From the NCBI RefSeq assembly GCF_002934665.1, contig NZ_NIRS01000001.1, forward strand, positions 496,001 through 560,000: a DNA stretch of 64,000 bases, read 5' to 3'. This DNA comes from Pseudomonas laurylsulfatiphila (GTDB taxonomy: Bacteria > Pseudomonadota > Gammaproteobacteria > Pseudomonadales > Pseudomonadaceae). This document shows positions 9,171-18,377 of this stretch, piece by piece. A program made the translations under genes and the position numbers. The notes under the pieces were generated by a model that searched no databases, was not told the origin of the DNA, and saw only the letters and a program-made list of their open reading frames with translations. How positions within the stretch are numbered: position 1 is the stretch's first letter; the number at the start of each line of letters is the position of its first letter.

Positions 9171-11354
9171 ATGAAACCCCTGAAAATAGCCGCCAGCGAT
9201 GGCGCCGCCGCAAGCTTCAAGAACGCTCGGGAAGTGGTAGCGCTCAGCCAGACCGATTTCACCAACGTCGCCGTGGCGGTGGTGTCTGTGAATGACGTCA
9301 TGGCCGGCGCCCTGGGTGCCATTCAGCGCACCGGTTTCGACATTCCGATTTTCCTGGTGGCCTCGCCGGATTCCGCCAACCGTCCCCGGGAAGTCTATAA
9401 GCACCTGACGGACGTGCTGCTGCAGGTGAACGGCATTTTCGATCTCACCCGCGCCAACGCCGAGTACCATGGCAACCAACTGGAAACAGCGGCCCGGGCC
9501 TATGAAGACAGTCTGCTGCCGCCATTCTTCGACTCACTGAAGAAGTACACCGAAGCGGCCAACGCGACCTTTGCCTGCCCCGGTCACCAGGGCGGCCAGT
9601 TCTTTCGCAAGCACCCGGCCGGCCGACAGTTTTTCGACTTTTTCGGCGAGACGCTGTTTCGCGCCGACATGTGCAACGCCGACGTCAAGCTCGGCGACCT
9701 GCTGATCCACGAAGGCCCGGCGCTGCTGGCGCAGAAACACGCCGCGCAAGTGTTCAACGCCGACAAGACCTACTTCGTGCTCAACGGCACCTCGGCGTCG
9801 AACAAGGTGGTGACCAACGCCCTGCTGACCCCGGGCGACCTGGTGCTGTTCGACCGCAACAACCACAAGTCCAACCACCAGGGCGCGCTGCTGCAGGCCG
9901 GGGCTACGCCGGTGTATCTTGAAACCGCGCGCAACCCCTACGGCTTCATCGGCGGCATCGACGCCCACTGTTTCGAAGAAGACTACCTGCGCGAACTGAT
10001 TGCCGAAGTCGCCCCGGACAAGGCCCAACTGCCACGGCCGTTCCGCCTGGCGATCATTCAGTTGGGCACCTATGACGGCACCGTGTACAACGCCCGGCAA
10101 GTGGTCGACCGCATCGGCAAGCTGTGTGACTACATCCTGTTCGACTCGGCGTGGGTCGGCTACGAGCAGTTCATCCCGATGATGAAAGACTGCTCGCCGC
10201 TGTTGCTCGACCTGAACGAAAACGACCCGGGCATCTTCGTCACCCAATCGGTGCACAAACAGCAGGCCGGTTTTTCCCAGGCCTCCCAGGTGCACAAGAA
10301 AGACCGGCACATCAAGGGCCAGGCCCGCTATTGCAACCACCACCGGCTGAACAACGCCTTCATGGCCCAGGCCTCGACCAGCCCCTTCTACCCGCTGTTC
10401 GCCTCGCTGGATGTCAACGCGCGCATTCACTCGGGCCGCAGCGGCCTGCGTCTGTGGGAGGACTGCGTGAAGTTCGGCATCGAGGCGCGCAAGCTGATTC
10501 TCGAAGCCTGCACCATGGTCCGCCCGTTCGTGCCGGACACCATCGAAGGGCGCGCCTGGGAAGACTACCCAACGGAAGACATCGCCAGCGACATCCGCTT
10601 CTTCGAGTTCCATCCCAAGGACCGCTGGCACGCCTTTGCCGGCTACGCCGAGAAGCAGTACTTCATCGACCCGTGCAAATTGCTGTTCACCACGCCGGGC
10701 ATCGACCCGGTGGACGGCAGCTACACCGACTTCGGCATTCACGCCGGCATCCTCGCCAACTTCCTGCGCGAGAACGGCATCGTCCCGGAAAAATGCGACC
10801 TCAACTCGATCCTGTTCCTGCTCACCCCGGCCGAAGACTGGGCGAAGATGACCCACCTGGCCGCCCAGATCGCCCGCTTCGAACGCTTCATCAGCGACGA
10901 CGCGCCGATGAGCCGGGTGCTGCCGGCCATCTACGCGCAGCATCAGGAGCGCTACCGCAACTACACCATTCGCCAGCTCTGCCAGGAAATGCACGACCTG
11001 TATCGCCACCACAACGTGCAGCAGTTGCAGAAGGACATGTTCCGCAAGGAACACTTCCCGAAAAAGGCCATGAACCCGCAGCAAGCGCAAATCGAGTACA
11101 TCCGCGGCAACGTCGAATTGGTGGCGCTGGCCGATGCGGACGGGCGTATTGCCGCTGAAGGTGCGCTGCCCTATCCACCAGGGGTGCTTTGCGTGGTGCC
11201 GGGTGAAATCTGGGGGGGCGCGGTGTTGAAATACTTCCTGGCGCTGGAAGAAGGCATCAACCGCTTGCCCGGCTTCACACCGGAGTTGCAAGGGGTGTAC
11301 CTGAAGCAGGAAGGCGGTCGTACCCGGGCGTATGGGTATGTGATCAAGGCTTGA
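9171..11354 (+). CDS. Ornithine decarboxylase, large PLP (fold III, SpeC/SpeF-like)
   Basis: This enzyme decarboxylates ornithine to putrescine. The 727-residue protein matches the enterobacterial SpeC/SpeF type end to end. An N-terminal wing domain (residues 1-110) precedes the PLP domain with FACPGHQGGQFF (134-145), FRADMCNADVKLGDLL and the PLP Lys in TQSVHKQQAGFSQ (about K363). The C-terminal domain holds LPYPPGVLCVVPGE. I start at the ATG at 9171, with GGAGA at 9159-9163, not at 9135, which lacks a ribosome site. Lysine or arginine decarboxylases of the same fold differ at these motifs. It links to the PuuB-like genes by supplying putrescine. Confidence 0.92.
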   Translation: MKPLKIAASDGAAASFKNAREVVALSQTDFTNVAVAVVSVNDVMAGALGAIQRTGFDIPIFLVASPDSANRPREVYKHLTDVLLQVNGIFDLTRANAEYHGNQLETAARAYEDSLLPPFFDSLKKYTEAANATFACPGHQGGQFFRKHPAGRQFFDFFGETLFRADMCNADVKLGDLLIHEGPALLAQKHAAQVFNADKTYFVLNGTSASNKVVTNALLTPGDLVLFDRNNHKSNHQGALLQAGATPVYLETARNPYGFIGGIDAHCFEEDYLRELIAEVAPDKAQLPRPFRLAIIQLGTYDGTVYNARQVVDRIGKLCDYILFDSAWVGYEQFIPMMKDCSPLLLDLNENDPGIFVTQSVHKQQAGFSQASQVHKKDRHIKGQARYCNHHRLNNAFMAQASTSPFYPLFASLDVNARIHSGRSGLRLWEDCVKFGIEARKLILEACTMVRPFVPDTIEGRAWEDYPTEDIASDIRFFEFHPKDRWHAFAGYAEKQYFIDPCKLLFTTPGIDPVDGSYTDFGIHAGILANFLRENGIVPEKCDLNSILFLLTPAEDWAKMTHLAAQIARFERFISDDAPMSRVLPAIYAQHQERYRNYTIRQLCQEMHDLYRHHNVQQLQKDMFRKEHFPKKAMNPQQAQIEYIRGNVELVALADADGRIAAEGALPYPPGVLCVVPGEIWGGAVLKYFLALEEGINRLPGFTPELQGVYLKQEGGRTRAYGYVIKA

Positions 11355-11362
11355 TGGCATGC

Positions 11363-11392
11363 GGCAGGAGCTGGCACAGGCCGGCTCCTGCC
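11363..11392. terminator. Hairpin between convergent ornithine decarboxylase and ppk2
   Basis: A 9-bp stem GGCAGGAGC / GCTCCTGCC (11363-11371 and 11384-11392) lies between two convergent stop codons. It resembles a half REP and has no U-tract on either strand, so termination is inferred from position only. Confidence 0.45.
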
Positions 11393-11404
11393 CAATGCAT
11401 CTTT

Positions 11405-12223
11405 CTAGAATTTTTCCGCAATGTACTTGAACGGATAGTTCGGATCCCGATAGTTGCCGGGGCTTTGGCGCTTGGGCAGTTTCACTTTCGCCCGCGGTAC
11501 TTCTTCATAAGGAATGCTGTTCAGCACATCGCTGATGATGTTCAGGCGCGCCCGCCGCTTGTCATTCGAGTTGGCGACCCGCCACGGGGCGAACTCGGTG
11601 TCGGTGGCCTCGAACATGTCGTCCCGGGCACGGGAGTAGTCGTACCAGCGGTTATAGGACTTGAGGTCCATCGGTGACAGCTTCCAGATCTTGCGCCCGT
11701 CAGTGATGCGCGCCTTGAGGCGTCGGGTCTGTTCTTCCGGGCTCACTTCCAGCCAGTATTTGATCAGGATGATTCCCGATTCGACCAGAGCCTGCTCGAC
11801 GCGTGGCACCCCGGTGAGAAAGGTGCGCACCTGCTCGTCGGTGCAAAACCCCATGACCCGCTCGACACCGGCGCGGTTGTACCAGCTGCGATCGAAGATC
11901 ACCACTTCACCGGCCGCCGGCAGGTGCGGCAGATAACGTTGCACATACATCTGGCTTTTTTCCCGCTCGGTCGGTGCCGGCAATGCCATCACCCGGAACA
12001 CCCGCGGGCTGACCCGTTCGGTCAGTGCCTTGATGGTCCCGCCCTTGCCGGCGCCATCACGGCCCTCAAAGACGATGCAGACCTTGGCGCCCGAGTGCTG
12101 TACCCACTCCTGCAGCTTGACCAGTTCGACATGCAGCCGCGCCAGTTCCTCGAGATACACTTTGTTCTTGAGCTTGCCGCTTTCAACCGGCTTGCTCTTC
12201 GTTGCAGCCTTCTTCTTTGCCAT
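11405..12223 (-). CDS. ppk2: Polyphosphate kinase 2 (PPK2)
   Basis: PPK2 transfers phosphate between polyphosphate and nucleoside di- or monophosphates. The 272-residue protein has Walker A GRDGAGKGG (54-62), Walker B IFDRSWYNRAGVE (D111), and the lid region PTEREKSQMYVQRYLPH. A Lys-rich N-terminal tail (MAKKKAATKSKP) precedes the domain. The ATG at 12223 is chosen because AAGGAGGT lies eight bases upstream; a start at 12241 would be inside that site. This is the single-domain length of GDP/ADP-forming PPK2. It is next to a SulP transporter on the same strand. Confidence 0.94.
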   Translation of the reverse strand: MAKKKAATKSKPVESGKLKNKVYLEELARLHVELVKLQEWVQHSGAKVCIVFEGRDGAGKGGTIKALTERVSPRVFRVMALPAPTEREKSQMYVQRYLPHLPAAGEVVIFDRSWYNRAGVERVMGFCTDEQVRTFLTGVPRVEQALVESGIILIKYWLEVSPEEQTRRLKARITDGRKIWKLSPMDLKSYNRWYDYSRARDDMFEATDTEFAPWRVANSNDKRRARLNIISDVLNSIPYEEVPRAKVKLPKRQSPGNYRDPNYPFKYIAEKF

Positions 12224-12281
12224 GCCCGTTACCTCCTTCAATGCGTCACACAGCGTCCGGAAAGCACCCGGCCGCGTTCAT

Positions 12282-14003
12282 TCAGCGTCGACTGCGCTGG
12301 TAATGTTCAACCGCCAGTTCCAGGTTCAGGAACATGCGTGCCTCGCCCAACGTATGGCCCAAGGGGGCCTTGATGACCATGTCCCATACGCTGGGGCTCA
12401 TACCCACCAGCCACAGTGAAATGCCTTTCTCGCTCATGCGCTGCTCGGCGCTGGTGAGCATTTTCAGGGCCGTGTATTCCAGATCGAACACGCTGCGCAG
12501 GTCCAGGACCACGACCCTGGGTGTCGCCGCATCGATCAGCGGCCGGATTTTCTCGGCGATGCGCTCGGCATTGGCGAAGAACACCCGCCCCTCGGGCCTG
12601 AGCAACAGCAGCCCGTCAAAGTGTTCGTCGTCGGCGTGTTCGTCAGACGGCGGCCGGTACACATTGGTGCCGGGCTTGCGCCCGAGGACATGCACCGGTG
12701 GGTCCGAGACCTGATAGGCCAGGGCCAGCAACGAGACGATGATCGCCACGACGATCCCTTGCAGCGTGCCCAGCAGCATCACGCCGATCATCGCCACCAC
12801 GGCCCAGGCGAATTCGGTACGCCGAACCGACAGGATTTCGCGAAACTCCGCCGGCTCGATCAAGCCCACCGAATACACGATCACCACGGCGGCGAGCGTG
12901 GCATTGGGCATCAAACCAATGAGCGGTGCCAGCAGCAGGCAAGTGCCCAATGCCAGTGCAGCGGTAATCAGTGCGGCCAGTTGCGAGCGGGCGCCGGCCA
13001 GGCGGTTGACCGCCGTTTGAGTGGTCCCGCCACCCGCGACCATGGCCCCGAGAAACGCACCGCCTATGTTGGCAACGCCAGTGGCCAGCAGCTCCCGATT
13101 CGGTTGTGGTGCAGGCTCGTCACTGCGGGCGAAAGCGCGTCCCGCGGCGATGGTTTCGGTGAAACTCATCAGCGCGATACCCATCGCCGAAGGCCACAGG
13201 GTTTCGGCCAGCGACCATAGCGGCAGGGTCGGTGCCGGCAACCCGATCGGCACCACGCCAACGGCGGACACACCAAAACTCTCCAGGCCAAGCAGGCTCA
13301 TGCCGAGGATGCCCAGCGCCACCGCAATCAAGGGTGCGGGCAGTCGCGGCGTAAAGCGCTTCATGCCGACCAGCAGCAGTATCATGAACACCCCGACCGC
13401 CGCGGTCGGCAGCGCGGCATGAGGGATGCTCTGAACCGTAGCCACCAGGTTGTGCAGGAAGCCACCTTTTTCGATGTGGGTGCCCAGCAGTTTGGGGAGC
13501 TGGTCGAGCACGATGACCACGCCTATGCCGGCCTTGAACCCCACCAGCACCGGTTCGGAAATGAAATTGGCGACGAAACCCAGGCGCAGTAACCCCGCGA
13601 CGATCAGGATCGCACCCACCATCAGGGCCAGCGTGGCAGAGCCCGCCAGCAGGGTCGCCGCATCGCCATCGGGGCTGATCTGGCCCAGTGCGGAGCCTGC
13701 GAGAATGGCCAGGGTGGTCGTGGTGCTGACACTGAGCGGGCGCGATGTGCCGAGCACGGCATAAATCACCATCGGCACCAGCACCGTGTACAGCCCGACC
13801 TGCACCGGCAAGCCGGCAATCGTGGCGTACGCCAGCGCCTTGGGAATGACCACGGCCGCTGCCGTCAGCCCGGCGACCACATCGCCCCGCAGCCAGTCCG
13901 GCCGATAACTGCCGAGCCACTCCGGGATCAACAGGCTGCGCAAGGTACCCCGTTGTGGAATGCCGGGGTTCCGCGCTTGCGGATCGCTGCCTTGTTGATT
14001 CAT
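12282..14003 (-). CDS. SulP-family anion transporter with C-terminal STAS domain
   Basis: A 573-residue SLC26/SulP carrier for sulfate, bicarbonate or related anions in the inner membrane. The N-terminal signature region contains DVVAGLTAAAVVIPKALAYA, and about 12 membrane segments follow to residue 420. The STAS domain with VVVLDLRSVFDLEYTAL and a preceding variable loop (HADDEHFD) is at about 440-565. It lies 58 bp upstream of ppk2 on the same strand, so the two may be co-transcribed. The transported anion cannot be told from sequence. Confidence 0.92.
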   Translation of the reverse strand: MNQQGSDPQARNPGIPQRGTLRSLLIPEWLGSYRPDWLRGDVVAGLTAAAVVIPKALAYATIAGLPVQVGLYTVLVPMVIYAVLGTSRPLSVSTTTTLAILAGSALGQISPDGDAATLLAGSATLALMVGAILIVAGLLRLGFVANFISEPVLVGFKAGIGVVIVLDQLPKLLGTHIEKGGFLHNLVATVQSIPHAALPTAAVGVFMILLLVGMKRFTPRLPAPLIAVALGILGMSLLGLESFGVSAVGVVPIGLPAPTLPLWSLAETLWPSAMGIALMSFTETIAAGRAFARSDEPAPQPNRELLATGVANIGGAFLGAMVAGGGTTQTAVNRLAGARSQLAALITAALALGTCLLLAPLIGLMPNATLAAVVIVYSVGLIEPAEFREILSVRRTEFAWAVVAMIGVMLLGTLQGIVVAIIVSLLALAYQVSDPPVHVLGRKPGTNVYRPPSDEHADDEHFDGLLLLRPEGRVFFANAERIAEKIRPLIDAATPRVVVLDLRSVFDLEYTALKMLTSAEQRMSEKGISLWLVGMSPSVWDMVIKAPLGHTLGEARMFLNLELAVEHYQRSRR

Positions 14004-14321
14004 CAGTCACTCCAGTCACAAATCGTCCGTGCGGATGATGAGTGGGCTCAACTGACCGCACAATCCTTTAACTGCACGCGTAACCACTACAGACCTTCAT
14101 CGGCATCGAAGTGCGCCTGCCCGCAGGCAATCCATGCAGGCTCGACTACAAATGTAGCCGGTTTGCACAGCTACGCCGCCACATGGCTGGAGAAGGAGAC
14201 AGACGCCCCACCATCTGCGCGCAAAAATGGAAAGCCTTATATGGACGACGCCATGAAAGCGATTATTGAGCTATACCCGCTAATTCCCCCCATTGCAGTT
14301 CTTCAACTCAGGAGTTTGGCA
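14004..14321. other. Divergent intergenic region with a TACANNTGTA palindrome
   Basis: About 320 bp between sulP and a lipoprotein gene. The palindrome CTACAAATGTAG at 14146-14157 has the TACANNTGTA core bound by CopY/BlaI/MecI repressors. No such repressor gene is nearby, so this may be chance. In-frame ATGs upstream of the lipoprotein (for example 14252) are not used in my call because the later one has the ribosome site and the signal peptide. Confidence 0.35.
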
Positions 14322-14774
14322 ATGAAGCTCAAGACCTCTCTGGCAGCACTCATGGTGGCGGCCAGCCTTTTCGGCTGCGCCACTTCCTCGCACCATGGCG
14401 TGAACCTCAACCTCGTCGCCACACGGCAAAACGCCGGTCAGATCGGCACCGTCACCTTGACCGACTGGGACAAGAAAACCGGGCTCAGCTTCTTCATCAG
14501 CGGTGCTCCAACCGGGGTTACCCTGCCCCTGCGCCTTTATTCGTTCATCAATAACGGCACCTGCGAGCAACCCGGGTCAGTCGCCTACGCGATGAACGAC
14601 ACCGTCAACACCGAACGCCAACCCATACGCGGCTGGTCTTTTACCCGAACCGCGCCAGTGCAGTTGCAAACCTTGCTTGAAGGCAAGTATTCGGTGGTCG
14701 TGCGAACGGCTGCGACCGATGGCAACGTCGATATCTTTTGCGGGGATATCAAGGCGACAGAGCCGGTGAAATAG
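14322..14774 (+). CDS. Putative lipoprotein of unknown function
   Basis: A 150-residue exported protein. The lipobox LFGC at residues 16-19 follows a hydrophobic stretch (MKLKTSLAALMVAAS), so Cys19 is probably lipidated. The rest looks like a beta-rich domain with no family I recognise; two later Cys residues (in GTCEQ and IFCGD) could pair. The ATG at 14322 has AGGAG at 14310-14314. It is isolated between sulP (divergent) and an AraC regulator. Confidence 0.75.
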   Translation: MKLKTSLAALMVAASLFGCATSSHHGVNLNLVATRQNAGQIGTVTLTDWDKKTGLSFFISGAPTGVTLPLRLYSFINNGTCEQPGSVAYAMNDTVNTERQPIRGWSFTRTAPVQLQTLLEGKYSVVVRTAATDGNVDIFCGDIKATEPVK

Positions 14775-15013
14775 CCCTGGCCAGTGCAGGCCAGCCCACG
14801 CCCCGGTACCGCTCGTGCCACCGATTGTCCGGTGCGAGCGGTGGTGTTCGGTGAATGGAAACGGGGGCCGGCGACAACAGCGGCAACAACCAGTAACAAC
14901 CAGTAACAAACCTGTCATTACTCACTGATAACGTCCTGACGCTTTCCCGAACCGCATCCGCTCGATCTCCGATCGCCAGTTCCCTGTACCAGGGCTTTGC
15001 CCATCCGCTCAAG

Positions 15014-16027
15014 GTGACACTTCAGGTGTACGCAAGCACGACGCGCAAGCAAATCATCATCAGGTCCAACGACATAAGCTGCGACGACTTCGGCGCGTTG
15101 TTCTCGAACCTGTTCGGCAACCTGTATGCCGACTCCCCGCCGCCGCCGAAAAACATCATCATCGGCGGGGTCTACGGCCGGCACGAAGGTGTCAGTTTTC
15201 GGCGCATGCACTATCGCGGCGACTTCACGGTGGACTTTCCCGCGCCCCTGGATGAAATCACTTTCGTCATTCCTACCGCCGGCAAGATCATCTTCAACCA
15301 TGTCACCGAGTCGGTAGGTTTCGCGCAGATCGGCCTGGCGATCGACAAGGCCGAGGTCCGCTCGGCGCGCTTTGTCGATAACCACGCACAGCACGGGATT
15401 TCGATCAGCCGTCGGCTGATCACCGAGCGCCTGTCGACGCTGCTGGGTAAACCCATCCTGCAAAAGGTGCATTTCGAACCGGTGGTGGATCTGCGGGCAT
15501 CGGCCTTGCAGGGCATCAGGGCATTGATCGAACTGGCCACGGGCAGCGAGTTCGACCTGCTGATCAACAGCGGTTCGCTGATGCCTTCGCGCCTTCGCGA
15601 AATGCTGGTCGATGCGGTACTGGAAACCTGGCCGCACAACTTCACCGAGGCCCTCCGGCGCCCTTCCCCACTGATAGCGCCGCGGCATGTGAAGCTGGCC
15701 GTCGAATACATCCAGGCGCACCCCGACCACCTGGCCAGCGGCACGGAACTGGCGCAACTGACCCATGTCAGCCTGCGCGCCTTACAGGAAGGTTTTCAGC
15801 GTTTCATGGGCACTTCGATCGTTGCCTATCAGCGCCAGGTACGCCTGGAGCGCGCCTTTGCCGCGCTGTCCCAGGGGGCGGCGCCGTCGGTGACAGACGT
15901 GGCCTTGCAATACGGCTTCAGCAACGTCGGGCGGTTTTGCCAGTATTTCCAGAGCGCCTACGGTATCAGTCCTGCAGACGTGAGAAAGGGTGTGCGAACG
16001 CGGCCGATGGGTTCAACAATGCTCTGA
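15014..16027 (+). CDS. AraC-family transcriptional regulator
   Basis: A 337-residue regulator with an AraC-binding-like N-terminal domain (residues 30-200) and a C-terminal double HTH (about 225-325). The HTH contains LTHVSLRALQEGFQRFMGTS and the signature VALQYGFSNVGRFCQYFQSAYG. The first ordinary start is a GTG at 15014, but the frame stays open back to 14897 and reads like coding sequence, so the true start may be up to 35 codons upstream at a non-ATG codon. Proteins of this layout often activate catabolic genes; its target is not evident here. Confidence 0.85.
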   Translation: MTLQVYASTTRKQIIIRSNDISCDDFGALFSNLFGNLYADSPPPPKNIIIGGVYGRHEGVSFRRMHYRGDFTVDFPAPLDEITFVIPTAGKIIFNHVTESVGFAQIGLAIDKAEVRSARFVDNHAQHGISISRRLITERLSTLLGKPILQKVHFEPVVDLRASALQGIRALIELATGSEFDLLINSGSLMPSRLREMLVDAVLETWPHNFTEALRRPSPLIAPRHVKLAVEYIQAHPDHLASGTELAQLTHVSLRALQEGFQRFMGTSIVAYQRQVRLERAFAALSQGAAPSVTDVALQYGFSNVGRFCQYFQSAYGISPADVRKGVRTRPMGSTML

Positions 16028-16060
16028 ACCCTCGGGGATTCAGGAATGGCAATGAACCAA

Positions 16061-16149
16061 TGTGGGAGCGAGCCTGCTCGCGATGGCGGAACGTCAGTCA
16101 CCATGGTGTTGGAAGTGATGACGTATTCGCGAGCAGGCTCGCTCCCACA
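16061..16149. repeat. REP inverted pair
   Basis: GTGGGAGCGAGCCTGCTCGCG at 16062-16082 and its inverse at 16128-16148 flank a spacer of about 45 bp. The pair sits between the convergent AraC gene and the autotransporter gene. Confidence 0.9.
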
Positions 16150-16174
16150 ATGATCTCCAGTGAATGGCTTCCCG

Positions 16175-18094
16175 TCAGAACAGGTAGCTGGCCTTCAGCC
16201 CGCCATTGAAGCCATGGCTGTCGCCGCCACCGCTGGCGCCGATTTCAGCCCCCACGCTCCACGGCCCAAGGTTGGCCATGACGTTGACGCCACCGGTGAA
16301 CTGGTCACGGTTGTCGAAGGCGGCCTGTTGCTCGATGTCCAGGCCCAGCAGGTGCCCTTCGCTGTCGACTTCAGTGTCGCCCAGCACATGCTCGTAGCCC
16401 ACTTGCACCCCCGGCACCAGTTGCCAGGCGCCCAGGTTGACCGGTGCAAAGGATGCGTTGAGGTTGGCCACCGCGCTCTTGCGGGTCTCGTGGATGCCAT
16501 CGACGTCCAGCGCCAGCTCGCTGCCTTTTTCCTGGAAGCCCGACAGATTGACATGGCTGACCCGCACACCGAGGCTTGGCTCGAGGGTCACGCCCTTCAC
16601 CGGAACACGGTAGCCCACGGCCAGGGTCGCGCCGGTGAGGTTGCCATGGCTGTCGCCCTTGGCCGTGCCCAGGCCGCCGCCGAGTTCGCGCTTGCTCTCG
16701 TAATCGAGATAACCGGCGCTGGCATCGGCATCCACAAACAGGCCGCGCTCCAGACCGTTCGGTGCAAAGCGGGCACCTACGCTGAAGAAGGTCAGGTCGG
16801 TATCGGCCTCGCCACCCGCGCCACCGACATTGCCGCTGCTGTAGCCGAAGCCGGCATGGGCGCTGAGCTGTTCGGAAAAGCGCTGGGTCAGGCCAATCAT
16901 CATGCCCTGGCTATGCTCGTTGCTGCTGGAGGCCTGCGAGGAGCCGTCGGTGCCCAGATACCCCGCCAGGGCGGTGCTCCACAGGCGATATTGCCCGGTC
17001 TTGAGGTCGGTGCCGCTGGTGAAGGGCGCAGCGGCCTGATCGATCATCGCGCCCTGGCGCAGCAGGTAGCTCGCAGCATCGGCATGCACCTGGCCGCCAA
17101 CGGTGGACTCGACGCCGCCGAGGCTGCGCGCATCGATGGCTGATTGCAGGTAGTAGTTGTAGGCGCTGTAGGTGCCCGACAGGTTGCTGTTCTGCAGTTG
17201 TTGCAACAACTGCGCACCGGCCGCGGCGTTGCCGGCCAGGTCCGCCGCACCCGGCAGGCTGTTGTAGAACACCATCTTGCCGCGCAGCACGTAGATGGTT
17301 TCCTGGGACAGGCCGAGGCCTTGCTTGAGGTAATTGTCCATGGTGCCGTACTGCGCGGTCACCTGGTCCAGCCCGGCTTGCAGGTAACTGGCTTCCACAC
17401 CGATCAGCGGCCCATAGATGGTCGCCATGCTTGGTGGCATCGCCGCCAGGGTCGCCTTGATACGCGCCGCGGTGTAGTCGTTGGTGGCCAGGTAGTTGCT
17501 CATGATGGTGGCATCGTCGAGCCCGGCGATGCTTTGCAGCACAGCCGCGGTCCAGCCCGTGCGGTCCTTGCCGGCGGTGCAATGGAACAGCGCGGCACCG
17601 TCGACCGCGGCCAGTTCATTGAACAGCTGGTTGAACTCGCTGCGCATCCCCGCGTTCCTGACGAAATCACGGTTGGTGTCCTGCATCATCGCGGTGGCTT
17701 CGGCGGCACTGTGGAACGCGATGTTGGTGACGTTGGCGCCAGACGTTGAACCGCCGATGATGTCGATGTTGCTGTAGGTCGCGCCTGTGAGCATCGTGTC
17801 GGGCGTGGCGGCGATCTCGGTGGGCGTGCGCAGGTCGTAGACCGCCTTGATGCCCAGGCCGTTGAGGGTCGCCAGGTCCGCCGCCGATGGCGTCAGCGCA
17901 TTGGAGCGGTAAAACACCCCGCCACGCATCGTGCCGTCGTTGGCTGTGGTGTACGCCGTGGTGAGACCGGCGACATCGCGGAAGTTATCGATGCTCTTCA
18001 GGCGTGGCGTGTTGAGGGGAACAGTCTCGGCCGCCTGGGCGGCAGCGATGGACAGGCTCAAAACAGACAGCGAACACACAAGTCGTTGGAACAC
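16175..18094 (-). CDS. Autotransporter with a tyrosine-phosphatase (PtpB/Y_phosphatase3-like) passenger
   Basis: A 639-residue fusion. Residues 1-22 are a Sec signal peptide ending AQAA. Residues 35-300 are a phosphatase of the NFRDVAGL type, with MRGGVFYRSNAL, GIKAVYDLRTPTE and the P-loop HCTAGKDRTG (C172 nucleophile, R178). Residues 375-639 are an autotransporter beta-barrel with alternating aromatic strands and the terminal signature YLF. The barrel should place the phosphatase on the outer surface or release it. The enzyme class may act on phosphotyrosine, phosphoserine or phosphoinositides; which one is unknown. No chaperone or partner is adjacent. The P-loop appears intact, so activity is expected. 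Confidence 0.88.
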   Translation of the reverse strand: MFQRLVCSLSVLSLSIAAAQAAETVPLNTPRLKSIDNFRDVAGLTTAYTTANDGTMRGGVFYRSNALTPSAADLATLNGLGIKAVYDLRTPTEIAATPDTMLTGATYSNIDIIGGSTSGANVTNIAFHSAAEATAMMQDTNRDFVRNAGMRSEFNQLFNELAAVDGAALFHCTAGKDRTGWTAAVLQSIAGLDDATIMSNYLATNDYTAARIKATLAAMPPSMATIYGPLIGVEASYLQAGLDQVTAQYGTMDNYLKQGLGLSQETIYVLRGKMVFYNSLPGAADLAGNAAAGAQLLQQLQNSNLSGTYSAYNYYLQSAIDARSLGGVESTVGGQVHADAASYLLRQGAMIDQAAAPFTSGTDLKTGQYRLWSTALAGYLGTDGSSQASSSNEHSQGMMIGLTQRFSEQLSAHAGFGYSSGNVGGAGGEADTDLTFFSVGARFAPNGLERGLFVDADASAGYLDYESKRELGGGLGTAKGDSHGNLTGATLAVGYRVPVKGVTLEPSLGVRVSHVNLSGFQEKGSELALDVDGIHETRKSAVANLNASFAPVNLGAWQLVPGVQVGYEHVLGDTEVDSEGHLLGLDIEQQAAFDNRDQFTGGVNVMANLGPWSVGAEIGASGGGDSHGFNGGLKASYLF

Positions 18095-18316
18095 AGTGCA
18101 GCCTCATTGGAATACGTTGGGCTGACCAATATCTACATTGAATTGACGCTGAACATGACAAATCGCCCGCAGACGCAAATCACTGCGCGATGTGTCCGGG
18201 TGGCTCGTTTTCTGTCCGTGCCTGGCCCGGGGTGCGGCCAGCCTCAGTGCCGAAAACCAATGACAGGCCGGGTGGGAAACGTGCTGCGCGATGTCCGCCG
18301 ATCAAATGCCAGACGC

Positions 18317-18338
18317 AAAAAACCCGCTTTTCAGCGGG
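18317..18338 (-). terminator. Rho-independent terminator of the Gly-rich protein gene
   Basis: A CCCGC/GCGGG stem (18334-18338 and 18323-18327) is followed on the minus strand by six U (18322-18317). It lies 40 bp past the stop of the minus-strand gene at 18378. Confidence 0.75.
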
Positions 18339-18377
18339 CTTTTGGCTTTTCTGAAACGGCTCGCTACTGCTGTGAAC

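Noticed and set aside
9534..11360. 608-codon open frame on the minus strand
   Set aside because: It is antisense to the ornithine decarboxylase, whose protein matches its family throughout; the frame is open only because of high-GC codon bias and its translation has no family features.
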